From NCBI GenBank assembly GCA_033439255.1, contig CM065882.1, positions 310,001-374,000 of the forward strand: DNA of 64,000 nt, written 5' to 3'. A model generated the notes under the pieces. The model had not been told where the DNA came from. It was given only the letters and a program-made list of their open reading frames with translations, and did no database searches. The DNA comes from Hericium rajendrae (taxonomy: Eukaryota; Basidiomycota; Agaricomycetes; Russulales; Hericiaceae). The position numbers were made by a program, and so were the translations under genes. Below, piece by piece: positions 23,437 through 34,310 of this stretch (positions are counted from its first letter, which is position 1; every line of letters starts with the position of its first letter).

Positions 23437-24600
23437 ATGACCTCCGCGGTGTCCCCAGTGGACGCCTTCTCAGACATCATCGCATCAGCTCCTAGTACTG
23501 CCGAGTTGACTCGAGCATCTCGCATACTGTCTTCCACTTTCCCACAGGAGGAACTCCTGCATTCATTCAGCTCATTCGAATACATCCAAAACAATGCCAG
23601 CATTCTACGCGGGGCAAACGACATAGACTACCTCGTGTACCCAGCTGGACATAAGCTGGCCAACGACGAAGTCTGTCTCCAGACAGTTGGGTTCCTCGCA
23701 GCATTTCTATTGCCTTCAAGTGTTACTATAAAGCGGTAAGCATCATCGACGACTTCTGTTACGGACTACGAGCCTTATCCGTTGCGTAGAGCTCTCCATA
23801 GACCCCAGAGCATCATGCAAAGGGCTCAGATCGTCGGTGCTGGGTCTGCCAACTTCGACGCGAGTCTGAGCGCAATGACAGCAATACGAGACTTCTTTGC
23901 TATGTACACCCCTGACGGTGAATTCGAGGCATATCCGGAGAGAATGGTCCTCGGTCTTCCGGCAATAGAGGCATCGACCAGGCTACTAACTAGGGCAGAC
24001 GAAAATCAAGATTTAGAACCGAAGCCTCTCCCTTTCACGATCGACAGACAAGGCGAGCTTACCTCTGCCATGGAACGAACTCAGACGTTTATGTACACCG
24101 CCGACAACGAGGTTCAGTACACTCAGCTCAATAGGACCTTGATAGACGAGTGAACACTATTCAATTCTATGACAACTGTCGACTGACCAGGTTACGATCC
24201 TGCCAGGGATGACGTCTTGCCGCTACCCCTTATCGACATAGACCCAGGATTTTTCCGCCAAGCGCAGCTTGTGAAGATGTCCATCGCCTTCCGTAGTCTC
24301 AAGAAGACAGGCCCAGCGAAGGTTTCGCGTCGGCTCGTTCCCGTACTGCGCAACCTAACGATCATCAGTCGATCTGGTGCCATGGTGAGAAAATGTCGTC
24401 CTGAGATAATCCTGTAAGCTTACGCATGAAAACAGCAACTCATGCAACTACGGCGGAAAAGAGAAGCACTGACACGCTCGATAGCGCCGGCACAGACGTC
24501 AAGTGCCCTTAGATACCCGAAGAAGCGCAAGTTCGAGCGCACAGAGAGCGCTGAGGACACCGTCCATACAAAGTTAGCTCGACTGTCCTTGGAAGAGTGA
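23437..24600 (+). CDS. Hypothetical protein with C-terminal NLS-like motif
   Basis: Four exons from ATG 23437 (MTSAVSPVDAFSDIIASAPS) to TGA at 24600, about 320 residues. Junctions: SVTIK|RALHRPQS, then LIDE|DDVLPLPLIDIDPGFF (acceptor at CTGCCAG), then SRSGAM|QLMQLRRKREAL. Each restores frame past an in-frame stop, which supports them. The middle is rich in acidic/aromatic segments (DFFAMYTPDGEFEAYPERM). The end carries PKKRKFER, a classic nuclear localisation pattern. No enzymatic motif, signal peptide or TM helix. Family unknown; probably nuclear. Confidence 0.62.
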
Positions 24601-25448
24601 AACCATTGTGAAACGACCAACATCACCAAAGGTTAGGCCAGGAGAGACGGATGGTGGTTGTGCTGGTAGAATGAGAGAACAAGGGCTTCGTACCATTAAT
24701 ACGACATAGCTTGGTCTGGTAGCCACCAAACGTGATTCACGGACTTTACGTTTCATGATATTCGACTCCGCTGCGGCAACGTCCGCATACCTCGTTCACT
24801 GAGTACCTCGCACTAACTTGCATACCACCGCATCAAATAACTCAAGAAGTAGGGTTTGACTTCACAGCTACATACTTTCAATATTATCTTACTTGTCGGT
24901 GAAATATCAGGCCCTAGTACATGCCGACGGGGAAGATATACGAGTTCGACATGAAGCTCCGAGCATCATCCGCTTTACCGCAAGCCTCAGGCAGCGGGCT
25001 TTGCCGCACAGCCGGCCGCGCACGTTCGATTCAGCGATTGGTACTCATTCCTTCGTACTCAGCGCTCAAACTCAAACGCCTCGATGGCAGCTTTAGGATG
25101 ACCAAGTGGTTCCAGTCTGTCCAGCGTTCGATATGGAAGCGCTCAACGCAATGAGAGCTACGGGTATGTGGCGAGGCGCGCAACGAGGCTTGCGATTGCC
25201 AACTTGAACGGGGCCCATGGTCCTCGAATTTTGTCGTACGTGTCTGGAACTTATTCTGGCTCCTACGTCCGACTGTTTCTTATCGCCTCATATCAATCTC
25301 TTTCCGCAGTTCTCGTTCCGCCGACATCAACACATTACTCGATAATCCTCTCCACTAAACCCATACGCCCCCTCTCCCTCCCTCCTTTATCCTCCCCTCC
25401 TACTCCCTCCATTCATCTGCCCAGACACCATAGGTGAAGCCATGAAGC
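24601..25448. other. Intergenic between a gene and the Helitron 3' side
   Basis: No convincing gene. The Helitron 3' terminus should lie in here (leftward), but I cannot fix it. Confidence 0.35.
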
Positions 25449-27818
25449 TTATCTTTTCCGAAATATATACAGGTGGGCACTCTTACCCTTCAACGTGGTC
25501 CACTTCACTAGATTCACCAACGCCATCAAAACAGCAGTGTAGCGTCCTTCCTGGACACATTCCCCTCTCGCAACTTGCCCGTCATACGCATAAGTCTTGC
25601 CATCCATGAATATTCTCATCGCGAAATGTTGCTGACCGAGATATATAATGGCCTGGAGGTCGTATACATGCTCTTCGTTGAGGGTGCGGATCACAAGCTG
25701 CAGGGATGGCAGTATCGCGCCACAACTCGACGTTGTTGGTTGTTCAAAGAACAGCCAAGGTGGGACAGTCAATATCCTCAGTTGTTGGTTCGCCACAATG
25801 TTGCAACCTTCGGAATGCCCAGATTCATATACCCTCTTCTCGCGCACGGTACAGCACTTGTTGACCCAACATTGCAGATTGTGTCTCTGATCAGGGAGTA
25901 AGTCCACATCTCCTTTCCTCGTATCGTCCAAAATCGTTGACATATATCTCACACGGTACGGTACACCATCCACCCTGGTGAGTTGGAGTGTATACCCCTT
26001 CGATCTGAAGACGCGATCGAGTATCGATGAAGCAGACACCGGTATGGCTCCCCATCTACTGAACTTGACTCGGTCCACTTCATAAAGGTGGTCACGGAAC
26101 TCATCCCGCTTCTCATCCATGTCTTCCCTTCTCAAAACATGCATGTCGAGACTTGAAGTGAGTCGTTCGAACACGTGCCCGAGCAGCTCTGTAGTGGTGT
26201 TCGAGTTTATCCATTCTAACCACCAAATATCTGATGCTCCAGTGTACATCACCCAGAACAAGGTAAAGACACAATCGTAAGCACAAGACCAATTTGCGCC
26301 CTCCCATGTAGGTCCAATCATTCCAGTCTGTTCTGGTGGCTGAGGGAGCATCAGTCTGACGCATTTGGTGGTTGGTATTTGATCATCCTGGTTCCTCTCC
26401 TGTTTTCTTTTTGACGGTTTAGACTGTTTAGTTTCATCTACACCTCGTACTTTCTCCGAACTTCGTGACTTTGGCTCGACCCACTCAGGGATAAGCGCAG
26501 TCGACCCTTTGGTTGGAGCTGGTAGTACTGTGTCATCTTCAACATCTGGCACCATCAAGATATGGCCTTGCTTGAACCCATACCGCATCATAGTGTTGTG
26601 TTCCATCGTCTTAAACTTCTCTTGTTCCAGCAACAAATCTCTGGGGAGCTGTTTCGTCAAATCGCTCAAGTGAACCTCTTTCAGTAAGTACAAGTCTTCA
26701 TGCCTCCTCGCTCGTGATGCTGATACATAGGCAGCCCAGCCCCCTTGGCCATCTTTCAGATCGCATATGATTTTTGGTATCGTCTTGCCCTGCGCCGCGT
26801 AGCCCGTGAGGGCGAAAGCCGGTTGTATCGGTAACTGATGCCTTTGGATCTTTTGTCTTGCCACAGGACCTTCACTCAACTTTATGCGACCCCAGAAACT
26901 CCACGTGATTGGTCGTATAGGAAAGACCTCAGGTTCTATGCCCAACAGCTGCACCTTACTTCCTTTGAAATGGACCAAGACAACCTTCGCGTAAGTAAAT
27001 CCATACTCGTCGACTGCTGTTTCTATCTTTCTAACAGTACCCTGGCACTCGTTCGCAATTTTCAAGTCGACTGACAAGTTCTTGGTTCTCAGAATCACGG
27101 GCATCCCTTCATAGAGTGGAATCAGACCAGGTAGTGCCCCCATCGAGGCCTTCGAAGACATGTCTCTAGTAAGATATCGAGTGCGGAATGCTCCATATTC
27201 ATTGTTCGGTACGAGCCTATTTCCAATAAGATCTCTTGCTGCACACATGACCAATTCCTCCCCCTTCAGGACATTCGTTTTCGCTTTGTAAAGGTTCACT
27301 TTTTCCCTCACATAATTACGATTTACAATCATAGCAGCTTCTCTGTTATCTTTGTAACTCATGTCCACTCCCCCGGGAACATCTTTCGATTGGATAACAC
27401 GACTGTTGAAAAGGTTAACATCGTCGTCGGTGCATGTCCTAGTTCGCAATCGCCCAACGGCCTTCCCATACGCAGGATCTCCTTTCATCCGAAATTGTTC
27501 GGTAAACTCCACGACCTCATTCACTGTCTTCCATGCCAAATGACCCAATCTTTTATGCAGCTCTCCGTTAGTGACTTTCCCTCTATACGTGATGGATTTG
27601 AACAACGGCGTTCCTCCTATAGGAGGAAATTGAAAAAAATCACCCGAAAAAAGGACTATGATTCCACCAAACCATTGATTGCTTGCCTTGCTAGCCCTGG
27701 AATGCCCGTTGGCATACCTTAGTGCGTGGTCGATCTCTGATAAACATTGCAGGCTGAGAAGAGAGACTTCATCAATCAGCACGACATCTACATTTTTCCA
27801 CTCCGTCCTCAGCTCCAC
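25449..27818 (-). pseudogene. Helitron RepHel, C-terminal part after a frameshift
   Basis: This is the continuation of the RepHel protein in another frame; the true overlap begins near 27905 (KKQEDEQGVLRTEDGEHYHVD...). It holds Walker B VVLIDEVSLLS, further helicase motifs, AFALTGYAAQGKT and YVSASRAR (motifs V/VI), so all Pif1 motifs are present over the two frames. After the helicase comes a linker with KR-rich patches, and then a domain starting NWSCAYDCVFTLFW (about residue 510) with QQHFAMRIF and YAYDGQV near 730. That Cys...His...Asp layout resembles a USP/papain-like protease. Classed as pseudogene only because of the frameshift; a sequencing error would make it intact. Confidence 0.8.
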
Positions 27819-27838
27819 TCGGCTTCGTACTGATATGT

Positions 27839-30800
27839 CTACGTGATAGTGCTCGCCGTCCTCCGTACGTAAAACGCCCTGCTCGTCCTCTTGTTTCTTT
27901 CTGATTTCAATGACAACGCTTTATGGCAGGTCATCCCATCTATGAGTACAGCCGCCGATCCAGTTGGCGCCAATAAACGGAGACGGTGCTTGCTCGCGTA
28001 CTGTGTCATAAGCTCCTTAAGAGCGAACACTGCATGGCTTTTGCCAGTCCCACCAGGGCCAGTCATCAGCATTCGTAAGGGTTGTGCATTCACCTTTAAG
28101 GCATGGGACGCAGAAAGGGCGGCCGGTGACATACGCCGTTCTTCATGCAGTTCCAAGAATGCTCTCGCCGCGATTGAAAATGCCAATTTTTGTTTCTCAT
28201 TTAAGGTATGTTGTGCTGCGATCCGGTCAATCATTACTGATGGATCTTCCACGATTGTAGTCTGGACTTCTCTACCAATTCGAGTGTTTGCTATCTGGAA
28301 GTATCGTTTCTGGCCCGCGTCGCCGCCAAGATCCTCGGCACTCCCTATTTCTTCGCCCTCAGCAGGGTCGGGGTCATATGATCCTTGTGTACCTGAATTC
28401 AAAAGATTTTGTCGTGCGCTATGTAACGCGGCCTCTTGCGTGCGGATCTCTTTATCCCATGCAGTAAGATGCTCAGAAGGGTAATAGCGTGTTCCTGCAG
28501 TATGCCAGGCATCTCCTTCGTCGATCAAGCCGTTACGTTGACCGGGATCACCATTTACAGGTGCTACAGTAGCCATTTCTTTCACTTTCAAGTATCCTGA
28601 ATCGAAAAGTCTGTTAACGACGTCGATCGCTCTAGCGTCCTTTTTGCGCACGACGCCGGTCAGATCAACTGACGCCTCGTCGTCAGATTCTTCATTACCA
28701 TCCCATTTGCCCATTGCTCGCCTCATATGCTCAGATTCCATTGATGCCTCCTCTCTCCTCCTCAATCGTTCAGCATCTCTGGCGTCCTCGCACTCATGAA
28801 TTGCCTTCCAATTTTCAATGATCTTGCGACTGTCATCTGAAAACGTGTACGTCTTCACGACCTCCTCTGGATCGGCACCTGGCTCTAACAAGTCTTGACC
28901 GACACTGAAAGGCTTTAAATGAGCGAGTACGAACAATGCATACGTCTGGGGATCACTGTCTCTAGGTATGCTCATGCCTACGACTCGAGGAATCACGCCA
29001 AGGGATTGTTCTGTCTTGAGCTCGCTGCTCGGACGACGCACAATCTCGTGGCTCTCGCTTAGGGTATGGGGTGGTTCTAGTCTGTAGTGGCCAGCCCTGT
29101 TATTTTTAACCCTCTTATCTATCTTCCGCAGATGGAATTCTTTGATGAAGGCGAAGAATGTGTAGTCGTCTAAACGACCATCTCGATGTACGTAGTCATC
29201 CACTTGGCTTGTATCAAGTAATTGACCTGTTTCTGTCACGGAGACCTTAACATAGTCTGATTCAAGCCGGGAGAAGGCCGCATCCTTTTCTTCTTCCGAA
29301 TCCAAGTCATTCTCATCGTTCTCGACACTATCTTCGTCCGAGTCGTCGACTGGTATCAGCATATCAATCTCTGAGATGGTGCCTGCATCGCCCGTTTGTC
29401 TTCCACGCACCTTTCCATTGCAATACGTATGTCTGACATAACGCATGAGGATGCTTGACAGCATAGGGACAGTCTGATGGGATGTCATCGAATCGCCCAT
29501 ATCGCGAATGTAACGAACAGCTTGTTGCGCATGTATCTGCTTCTCGCGTTGAAACTGTGCAAGACATTTATGCAGTAACATCTTGGCGCTCTGCAACTCA
29601 GTCCTTTCCACGCCATCGGGCATAGATAACATCGCTTTGCATAACAGGGTGAGCATCTGAGTCGTGTTGGGGTCCATCTTGGTGATATAGTCCGTGATAT
29701 AAAACGTGGCCGCTTTCGCAGATCTGCCTGACAATATGCAACGGATGTCATGATTATGCCGACAAAACACTAACACGTAAGGGTTATAGTAATTAACTGT
29801 GCCGTCTCTGCAGAGGAAGATGATTGAATTGTTCTCTTCATCATAGAACGAGGCATCGACTACCTCGTGAGGAAAAAGGAAGCGACAACGTCCTTCATTT
29901 CCATACTTGTGGCACACAGGTCTACACGAATGTCTTTGCACCTTCTCGCCGCACATCTTGATCTCGGTGACTATCATCGAGTCCCACTCATCCAAAACGC
30001 TTCTCGCTGATGGCGACGGGTCATCTAGTAGATGAACCGGAGGAGGAGGTGGCGGTCTATCCATAGCCGGTTCGAAAGTGTTAAGGTCGAAGCCCGGAAT
30101 GTCAATGTCAGGCAAGTCATGCTTGATCACATCCTCGAAGAAATTGAAAAAACGCGATTTAAAGTCTCCGTCATTCCGCATGCGTTCATGGACCTCTGAT
30201 GGGTTGAGGCCTCCTTGAAGCCATATCAAGAAGTGTCCGTGTAGGCAACCTCGGTCTGTGTATTCTGCTGTTCCGTAAAATGCATTTAAATGCCCCAGAA
30301 TGCTGCCTCTCTCTGTAGGGCATTTCTTGTGATAATCCCATCCCAATAGATGCTCAAATATGCATCGAATAGACATGTCAAAGAAATCAGCTGCAGCAAT
30401 GGGATCGTGTGCTAACTGTCTTGCTCGCTCGGGACCTGGTACAAGCTGTGGATATCGCTGACTCAAATCTACCGTCTCATCTCCATACATTACTTGGAAC
30501 AAAGGGCTGTGGTGAGCGCTAGGATTAATTGTCATGAATAGGTGTGGAATCCCTATGTACCCTATGAAGTTCCTGATCTCATTTCGTGAAAACAGCTTCG
30601 ATTGTTCTGATCCCGGTACCCGCGATGCCACAGTATTTACCTCTTTCAGAACGGCTAGAGCATCTCGCTCTTCATCATTCATATCAAGCAATGCATTTTC
30701 TTCCTCAAAATGCCGAGCCATGCGCTCGATCGATTCCCTGGGAAGGCGAGTTAGTTTCCGAGCGACAGTCGTGAATCTCGGCCTTTTCACCGTGAAGTGA

Positions 30801-33034
30801 GTCTGCAAATGTCCTTTCCTGCGCTGGATGATGTTCAAAGCAACAAAAATGAATGAATGATGGTAGCGGAATTCACGATCCGCGATCTCAAGGAAGTACT
30901 GTGTTTGAGACTGGAATGCTATACGAATCCTTCTATCGTCGCGTTCGAACCCCCCGAGACCGTACGGGAAGAGTGTCGGGTACATACCAGGGAACAACTG
31001 AGGGTTGTTATACTCCGGTAGAGGATCTACGCCTCGTCGCAACATCATGCCTGGATTGGGGTCGTCGTCCTTGCGGTCATCGTCATCATCATTACTCACA
31101 GGTAATAACTTGCACAACCCGGATGCGACGAGCATTCTTCCTGGTATACCATCCCCGGCACCGTCAAACGCTCCCGTTTTCTCCAAAAAGACTCGATTCT
31201 CGCTTTCATTCACATCGCTTTCCATCTCGCATGTGCTCTCTTTCAACAATTCAGATGGATGATCAGCCAAACCGGCCGTCTCTTCCTTGAACAGGTCATC
31301 AGCATCTGGTTCTTCAGTGTTTGTAACAATTACTCTGTCCTCGATGCCAGGCAATGAGTCATCATCGGAATAAAGATTCATTTTCTCCCTGCTCAAGATG
31401 ATATGTGAATACAGCGGGTTATTGTCCTTAAGCCAGCACAAGAATTTCCATATTTTCTCTTTCCGAACATAGAATATTCTTTTCAATTCGGATTTCGTCA
31501 GCTTTTTTGCTCCTACAAACACGACTGAGAGCATACCATTGACGTCTGCAGGAGCTCGAGGAAGCTCTTTTGCGGTAGACACAATTTTCATCTCGTGCGC
31601 ACAAGTGTTACCCTTAAAAATCTTGTTGTTCGAGTCGTCAGTAGACGAGTACAAGCGAGTCACCATTGCTGTCGTACGATACAAGCAACATACCATCTCT
31701 TCTATCCAAGTCAGATCTATAAAGTCATTGGGCAATCTTCCTCGATATAATCCATTCGCGAGTGATAGTCTGGGCAACTTGCCGCGGACGAGGGTTTGTC
31801 TACAATCTTGGCATATGTCTATATGGACACCGGTATCACCGTCTTCCTGACCGTGAATACCTTGGCGGTCTACCAATACCCCATCAAACGTACTGGGTAG
31901 AGCACCTTGCAGCAACATATCTTTTTCCAAGACTCCCGCAACAGCACCATAAGCCTTCAGCTGGTGCCATTCCAGCGCTCGAAAGTCTTCACTGTCAGCA
32001 GGTATTACGTGATACACCTGTCCGATTTTTTTTCTTGAACAGACACAGCATACCGGAGGGTTGACCCACTGCGTCACGTGCGTATAGTCATCCAGACACT
32101 CCAATACAGTCTGCCGTGGAACCACGTTGGGCCAATCATCTCGGTCTCTCCATGTGTCGGGCTTAATCACCACATTCCTTACTTCCAGGGTGTCTATGAC
32201 GGCGTCACTGAACTCATACCGCAATAGTGAGTTAATCAATTTTTTTCTGTTCCTCTGCTCATGGACGTTGAATGTAGGATCCCAACAAACTGCATCATCT
32301 AGTAGTTCAGGCTCACTCATCGAATCCAACTCCAAGCATCGCTTCATCAGGCTCCTCACTATGATCTCTCGTGGATCCAGTACGTCTGAACTCCTTACTC
32401 TGCGCGTCGGGTGTATCTCTGACACCACATGATGCAAGTCCTTCGTTGTCAAGTGACGCAACGCATCTATTTGCTGCTCAATAGGTACGTCCCCGAAAAT
32501 CTTTTTGCACATTATTCCATCACTTTCAAGGAGTCCATCGGTTCTGATTATAGTCTGTGGGACCCGCAACCTTCGGCAGATTTCCAATCCGAATACATTG
32601 CCTACCAAGGCTGCCATCAAACTTCCGCGCGACCAAGTCATTGTCCCCATATCAACTTCATTTCGATTTGCTGCCGCACACATGACAAGAAGATCAGTTA
32701 ACCGTGTTCGCTGTGCATGGGTTACAAAGTCTTCGAAATGCACTAGTATAGCACTGATATTTTCACCTCGATCATGACCAGCATGGAGGGTGTGAAGCAA
32801 TAGGTCTTGGATTGTTCTTTCCAATAAATTGGTCGGTATAACCTCAAGCGACCGAATTTGGTGGATGGTGCTGAAGTTCAACCATGGCGGGTGGCTGCTT
32901 CTCGTAGGCGACGTGAAAGGGTTGGCTTCAATTGCGGGTACACATTCATCTTCACTGCTTAGTGTAGCGATTGTTTGCTCTATAATCATTGCTTCCTCTC
33001 CCATGAGAGGATCTCTGGATGCAGGAGGAGACAT
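27839..33034 (-). CDS. Helitron RepHel, N-terminal part (Rep + helicase start)
   Basis: 1731 residues from ATG 33034. Landmarks: paired Cys (CCVCSRK near 330 and CQDCRQ near 420), a DUF6570-like segment LPRLSLANGLYRGRLPNDFI (around 430-450), FIGYIGIPHLFMTINPSAHH (about 820), and then the HUH nuclease. The His pair is in RGCLHGHFLIWL (about 930) and the two catalytic tyrosines are in ATFYITDYITKMDPN (about 1110). The Pif1-type helicase begins with Walker A GPGGTGKSHAV (about 1655). The frame ends just after CHKALSLK because of a 1-nt shift and continues in the next feature. The protein nicks and unwinds DNA during rolling-circle transposition. Confidence 0.9.
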   Translation of the reverse strand: MSPPASRDPLMGEEAMIIEQTIATLSSEDECVPAIEANPFTSPTRSSHPPWLNFSTIHQIRSLEVIPTNLLERTIQDLLLHTLHAGHDRGENISAILVHFEDFVTHAQRTRLTDLLVMCAAANRNEVDMGTMTWSRGSLMAALVGNVFGLEICRRLRVPQTIIRTDGLLESDGIMCKKIFGDVPIEQQIDALRHLTTKDLHHVVSEIHPTRRVRSSDVLDPREIIVRSLMKRCLELDSMSEPELLDDAVCWDPTFNVHEQRNRKKLINSLLRYEFSDAVIDTLEVRNVVIKPDTWRDRDDWPNVVPRQTVLECLDDYTHVTQWVNPPVCCVCSRKKIGQVYHVIPADSEDFRALEWHQLKAYGAVAGVLEKDMLLQGALPSTFDGVLVDRQGIHGQEDGDTGVHIDICQDCRQTLVRGKLPRLSLANGLYRGRLPNDFIDLTWIEEMVCCLYRTTAMVTRLYSSTDDSNNKIFKGNTCAHEMKIVSTAKELPRAPADVNGMLSVVFVGAKKLTKSELKRIFYVRKEKIWKFLCWLKDNNPLYSHIILSREKMNLYSDDDSLPGIEDRVIVTNTEEPDADDLFKEETAGLADHPSELLKESTCEMESDVNESENRVFLEKTGAFDGAGDGIPGRMLVASGLCKLLPVSNDDDDDRKDDDPNPGMMLRRGVDPLPEYNNPQLFPGMYPTLFPYGLGGFERDDRRIRIAFQSQTQYFLEIADREFRYHHSFIFVALNIIQRRKGHLQTHFTVKRPRFTTVARKLTRLPRESIERMARHFEEENALLDMNDEERDALAVLKEVNTVASRVPGSEQSKLFSRNEIRNFIGYIGIPHLFMTINPSAHHSPLFQVMYGDETVDLSQRYPQLVPGPERARQLAHDPIAAADFFDMSIRCIFEHLLGWDYHKKCPTERGSILGHLNAFYGTAEYTDRGCLHGHFLIWLQGGLNPSEVHERMRNDGDFKSRFFNFFEDVIKHDLPDIDIPGFDLNTFEPAMDRPPPPPPVHLLDDPSPSARSVLDEWDSMIVTEIKMCGEKVQRHSCRPVCHKYGNEGRCRFLFPHEVVDASFYDEENNSIIFLCRDGTVNYYNPYVLVFCRHNHDIRCILSGRSAKAATFYITDYITKMDPNTTQMLTLLCKAMLSMPDGVERTELQSAKMLLHKCLAQFQREKQIHAQQAVRYIRDMGDSMTSHQTVPMLSSILMRYVRHTYCNGKVRGRQTGDAGTISEIDMLIPVDDSDEDSVENDENDLDSEEEKDAAFSRLESDYVKVSVTETGQLLDTSQVDDYVHRDGRLDDYTFFAFIKEFHLRKIDKRVKNNRAGHYRLEPPHTLSESHEIVRRPSSELKTEQSLGVIPRVVGMSIPRDSDPQTYALFVLAHLKPFSVGQDLLEPGADPEEVVKTYTFSDDSRKIIENWKAIHECEDARDAERLRRREEASMESEHMRRAMGKWDGNEESDDEASVDLTGVVRKKDARAIDVVNRLFDSGYLKVKEMATVAPVNGDPGQRNGLIDEGDAWHTAGTRYYPSEHLTAWDKEIRTQEAALHSARQNLLNSGTQGSYDPDPAEGEEIGSAEDLGGDAGQKRYFQIANTRIGREVQTTIVEDPSVMIDRIAAQHTLNEKQKLAFSIAARAFLELHEERRMSPAALSASHALKVNAQPLRMLMTGPGGTGKSHAVFALKELMTQYASKHRLRLLAPTGSAAVLIDGMTCHKALSLKSERNKRTSRAFYVRRTASTIT

Positions 33035-34310
33035 GGCTTGGATATGCGTCTGTCTGGCGCAATATAGTTGTCTTTTCGACTTTGAAAGGTACGCTTCTCT
33101 GGCGTCGTGTCACTGCGATCCAAAAGATCGTGGCCTGCGATAACCAGCTTCGTATTGACATCCTTTAATACATAGCTATGAGCACCATCTTTCCATCTAT
33201 GATCCTGCTCCTACATTGCCATCGGTAGTCCCTCGCAACGTCCGTCGGTGACCAGGTACCAATTCCACCTGCTACCCACACCCATCCACCCGGTTCGCAT
33301 CTGGAACAACCACGCCCTAAGGGTCTTCCACACGGCACCATCGAGTCTACCCCTTTGCCTCGTGCTTTTCCAGCACGTCCTCATGACACCTCAAGCTACT
33401 TCTGATGTCCATACCCATCCTATATTCACCACAAGAGGGTATCTAGACACCGACAACATTTAATCGAAGGCTGAACGATTCTGCCGACTCACCGACATCT
33501 GGATAATTCCCAGTCGGGAAGAAGTACGGGCAACATGTGAGTAGCGAAATTCGAGTTACATGTGCTACCAGGATCTGATCCGGTCTATGTTCCGCACTGA
33601 CTAGCAATCTTTTCCTGAGCTTGACAGAGTGGTCTCGACCAATACAACGCGGGTCACATATGATTGATACCTTGGCTGTTTGTCAACCACTGCCCAGCCT
33701 CCTGGTCCTCTCAACGGACACATGGGTCCTCGTATTACAGCCTGTAAGGGACATCATCATTTGCACCTCGCTCTCCTTTTGGCTTCCTTGGATAGAAACC
33801 GCAGGCCTATGTTGCCTCACCCCTCGCGACGCGTCCATCCTCTGCGCAAATCAGAGAAGGCAGGGGAATAATTTCTCCCGTTTGTGGCAGGAATGTATGT
33901 GCATCCGATCAGTATTCACATCAAGGAGCACCGGGCTAGGCACATCCTCCAGACCGACTCACTGCATGTGCTGCATTCGGTATTCTCCGACTCGTTCGTT
34001 TGAGTCCATTTCGAGATATTGTCTTCAACAAGACTTGCGTCGCAGCCTTGATTGTCGACGTGGGCGTCGGGCTGTCAACCATCGCGGTGACAGCCTCAAA
34101 CATCTGATCAATTACAGCACTTTTTTCTTTCTTTCGGATACTCTGTCACCCGCTACCATGTGCTAGTAGCACCGCTTCTCTCGATGCAGGCTCATAAGGA
34201 GCCTGAGCGTGTCCAGTCATACTCATAAAAAGTGAGCCTCTGCTCGCCAGCATCCAAGTCACTCCGCTCATCTTCAGGAATCGGATTAGCCGCATTTGCT
34301 TCCACTCGAA
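33035..34310. other. Helitron 5' side and upstream of next gene
   Basis: Should contain the Helitron 5' end. Short protein-like islands occur on the plus strand (for example near 34020-34110) but do not assemble into a gene. Confidence 0.3.

Larger units (their letters stand above)
25449..33034 (-). mobile_element. Helitron, near-complete autonomous copy
   Basis: The span given is the coding core; termini (5'-TC, 3' hairpin with CTRR) were not located. It encodes one RepHel protein of about 2520 residues cut by a single frameshift near 27905. Order of parts: long N-terminal region with Helitron-type Cys motifs, Helitron_like_N region (MTINPSAHHSPLF), HUH Rep (HGH plus two Tyr), Pif1-type helicase, and an added C-terminal papain-like fold. 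No introns. It is the largest mobile element in the window, and the rarity of lesions implies recent arrival. Confidence 0.9.

Noticed and set aside
25155-25205. Candidate Helitron 3' end on the minus strand (hairpin CGCAA-loop-TTGCG, then GTAG)
   Set aside because: The stem is only 5 bp, the distance to the end is long, the end is not CTRR, and the next base is not T.
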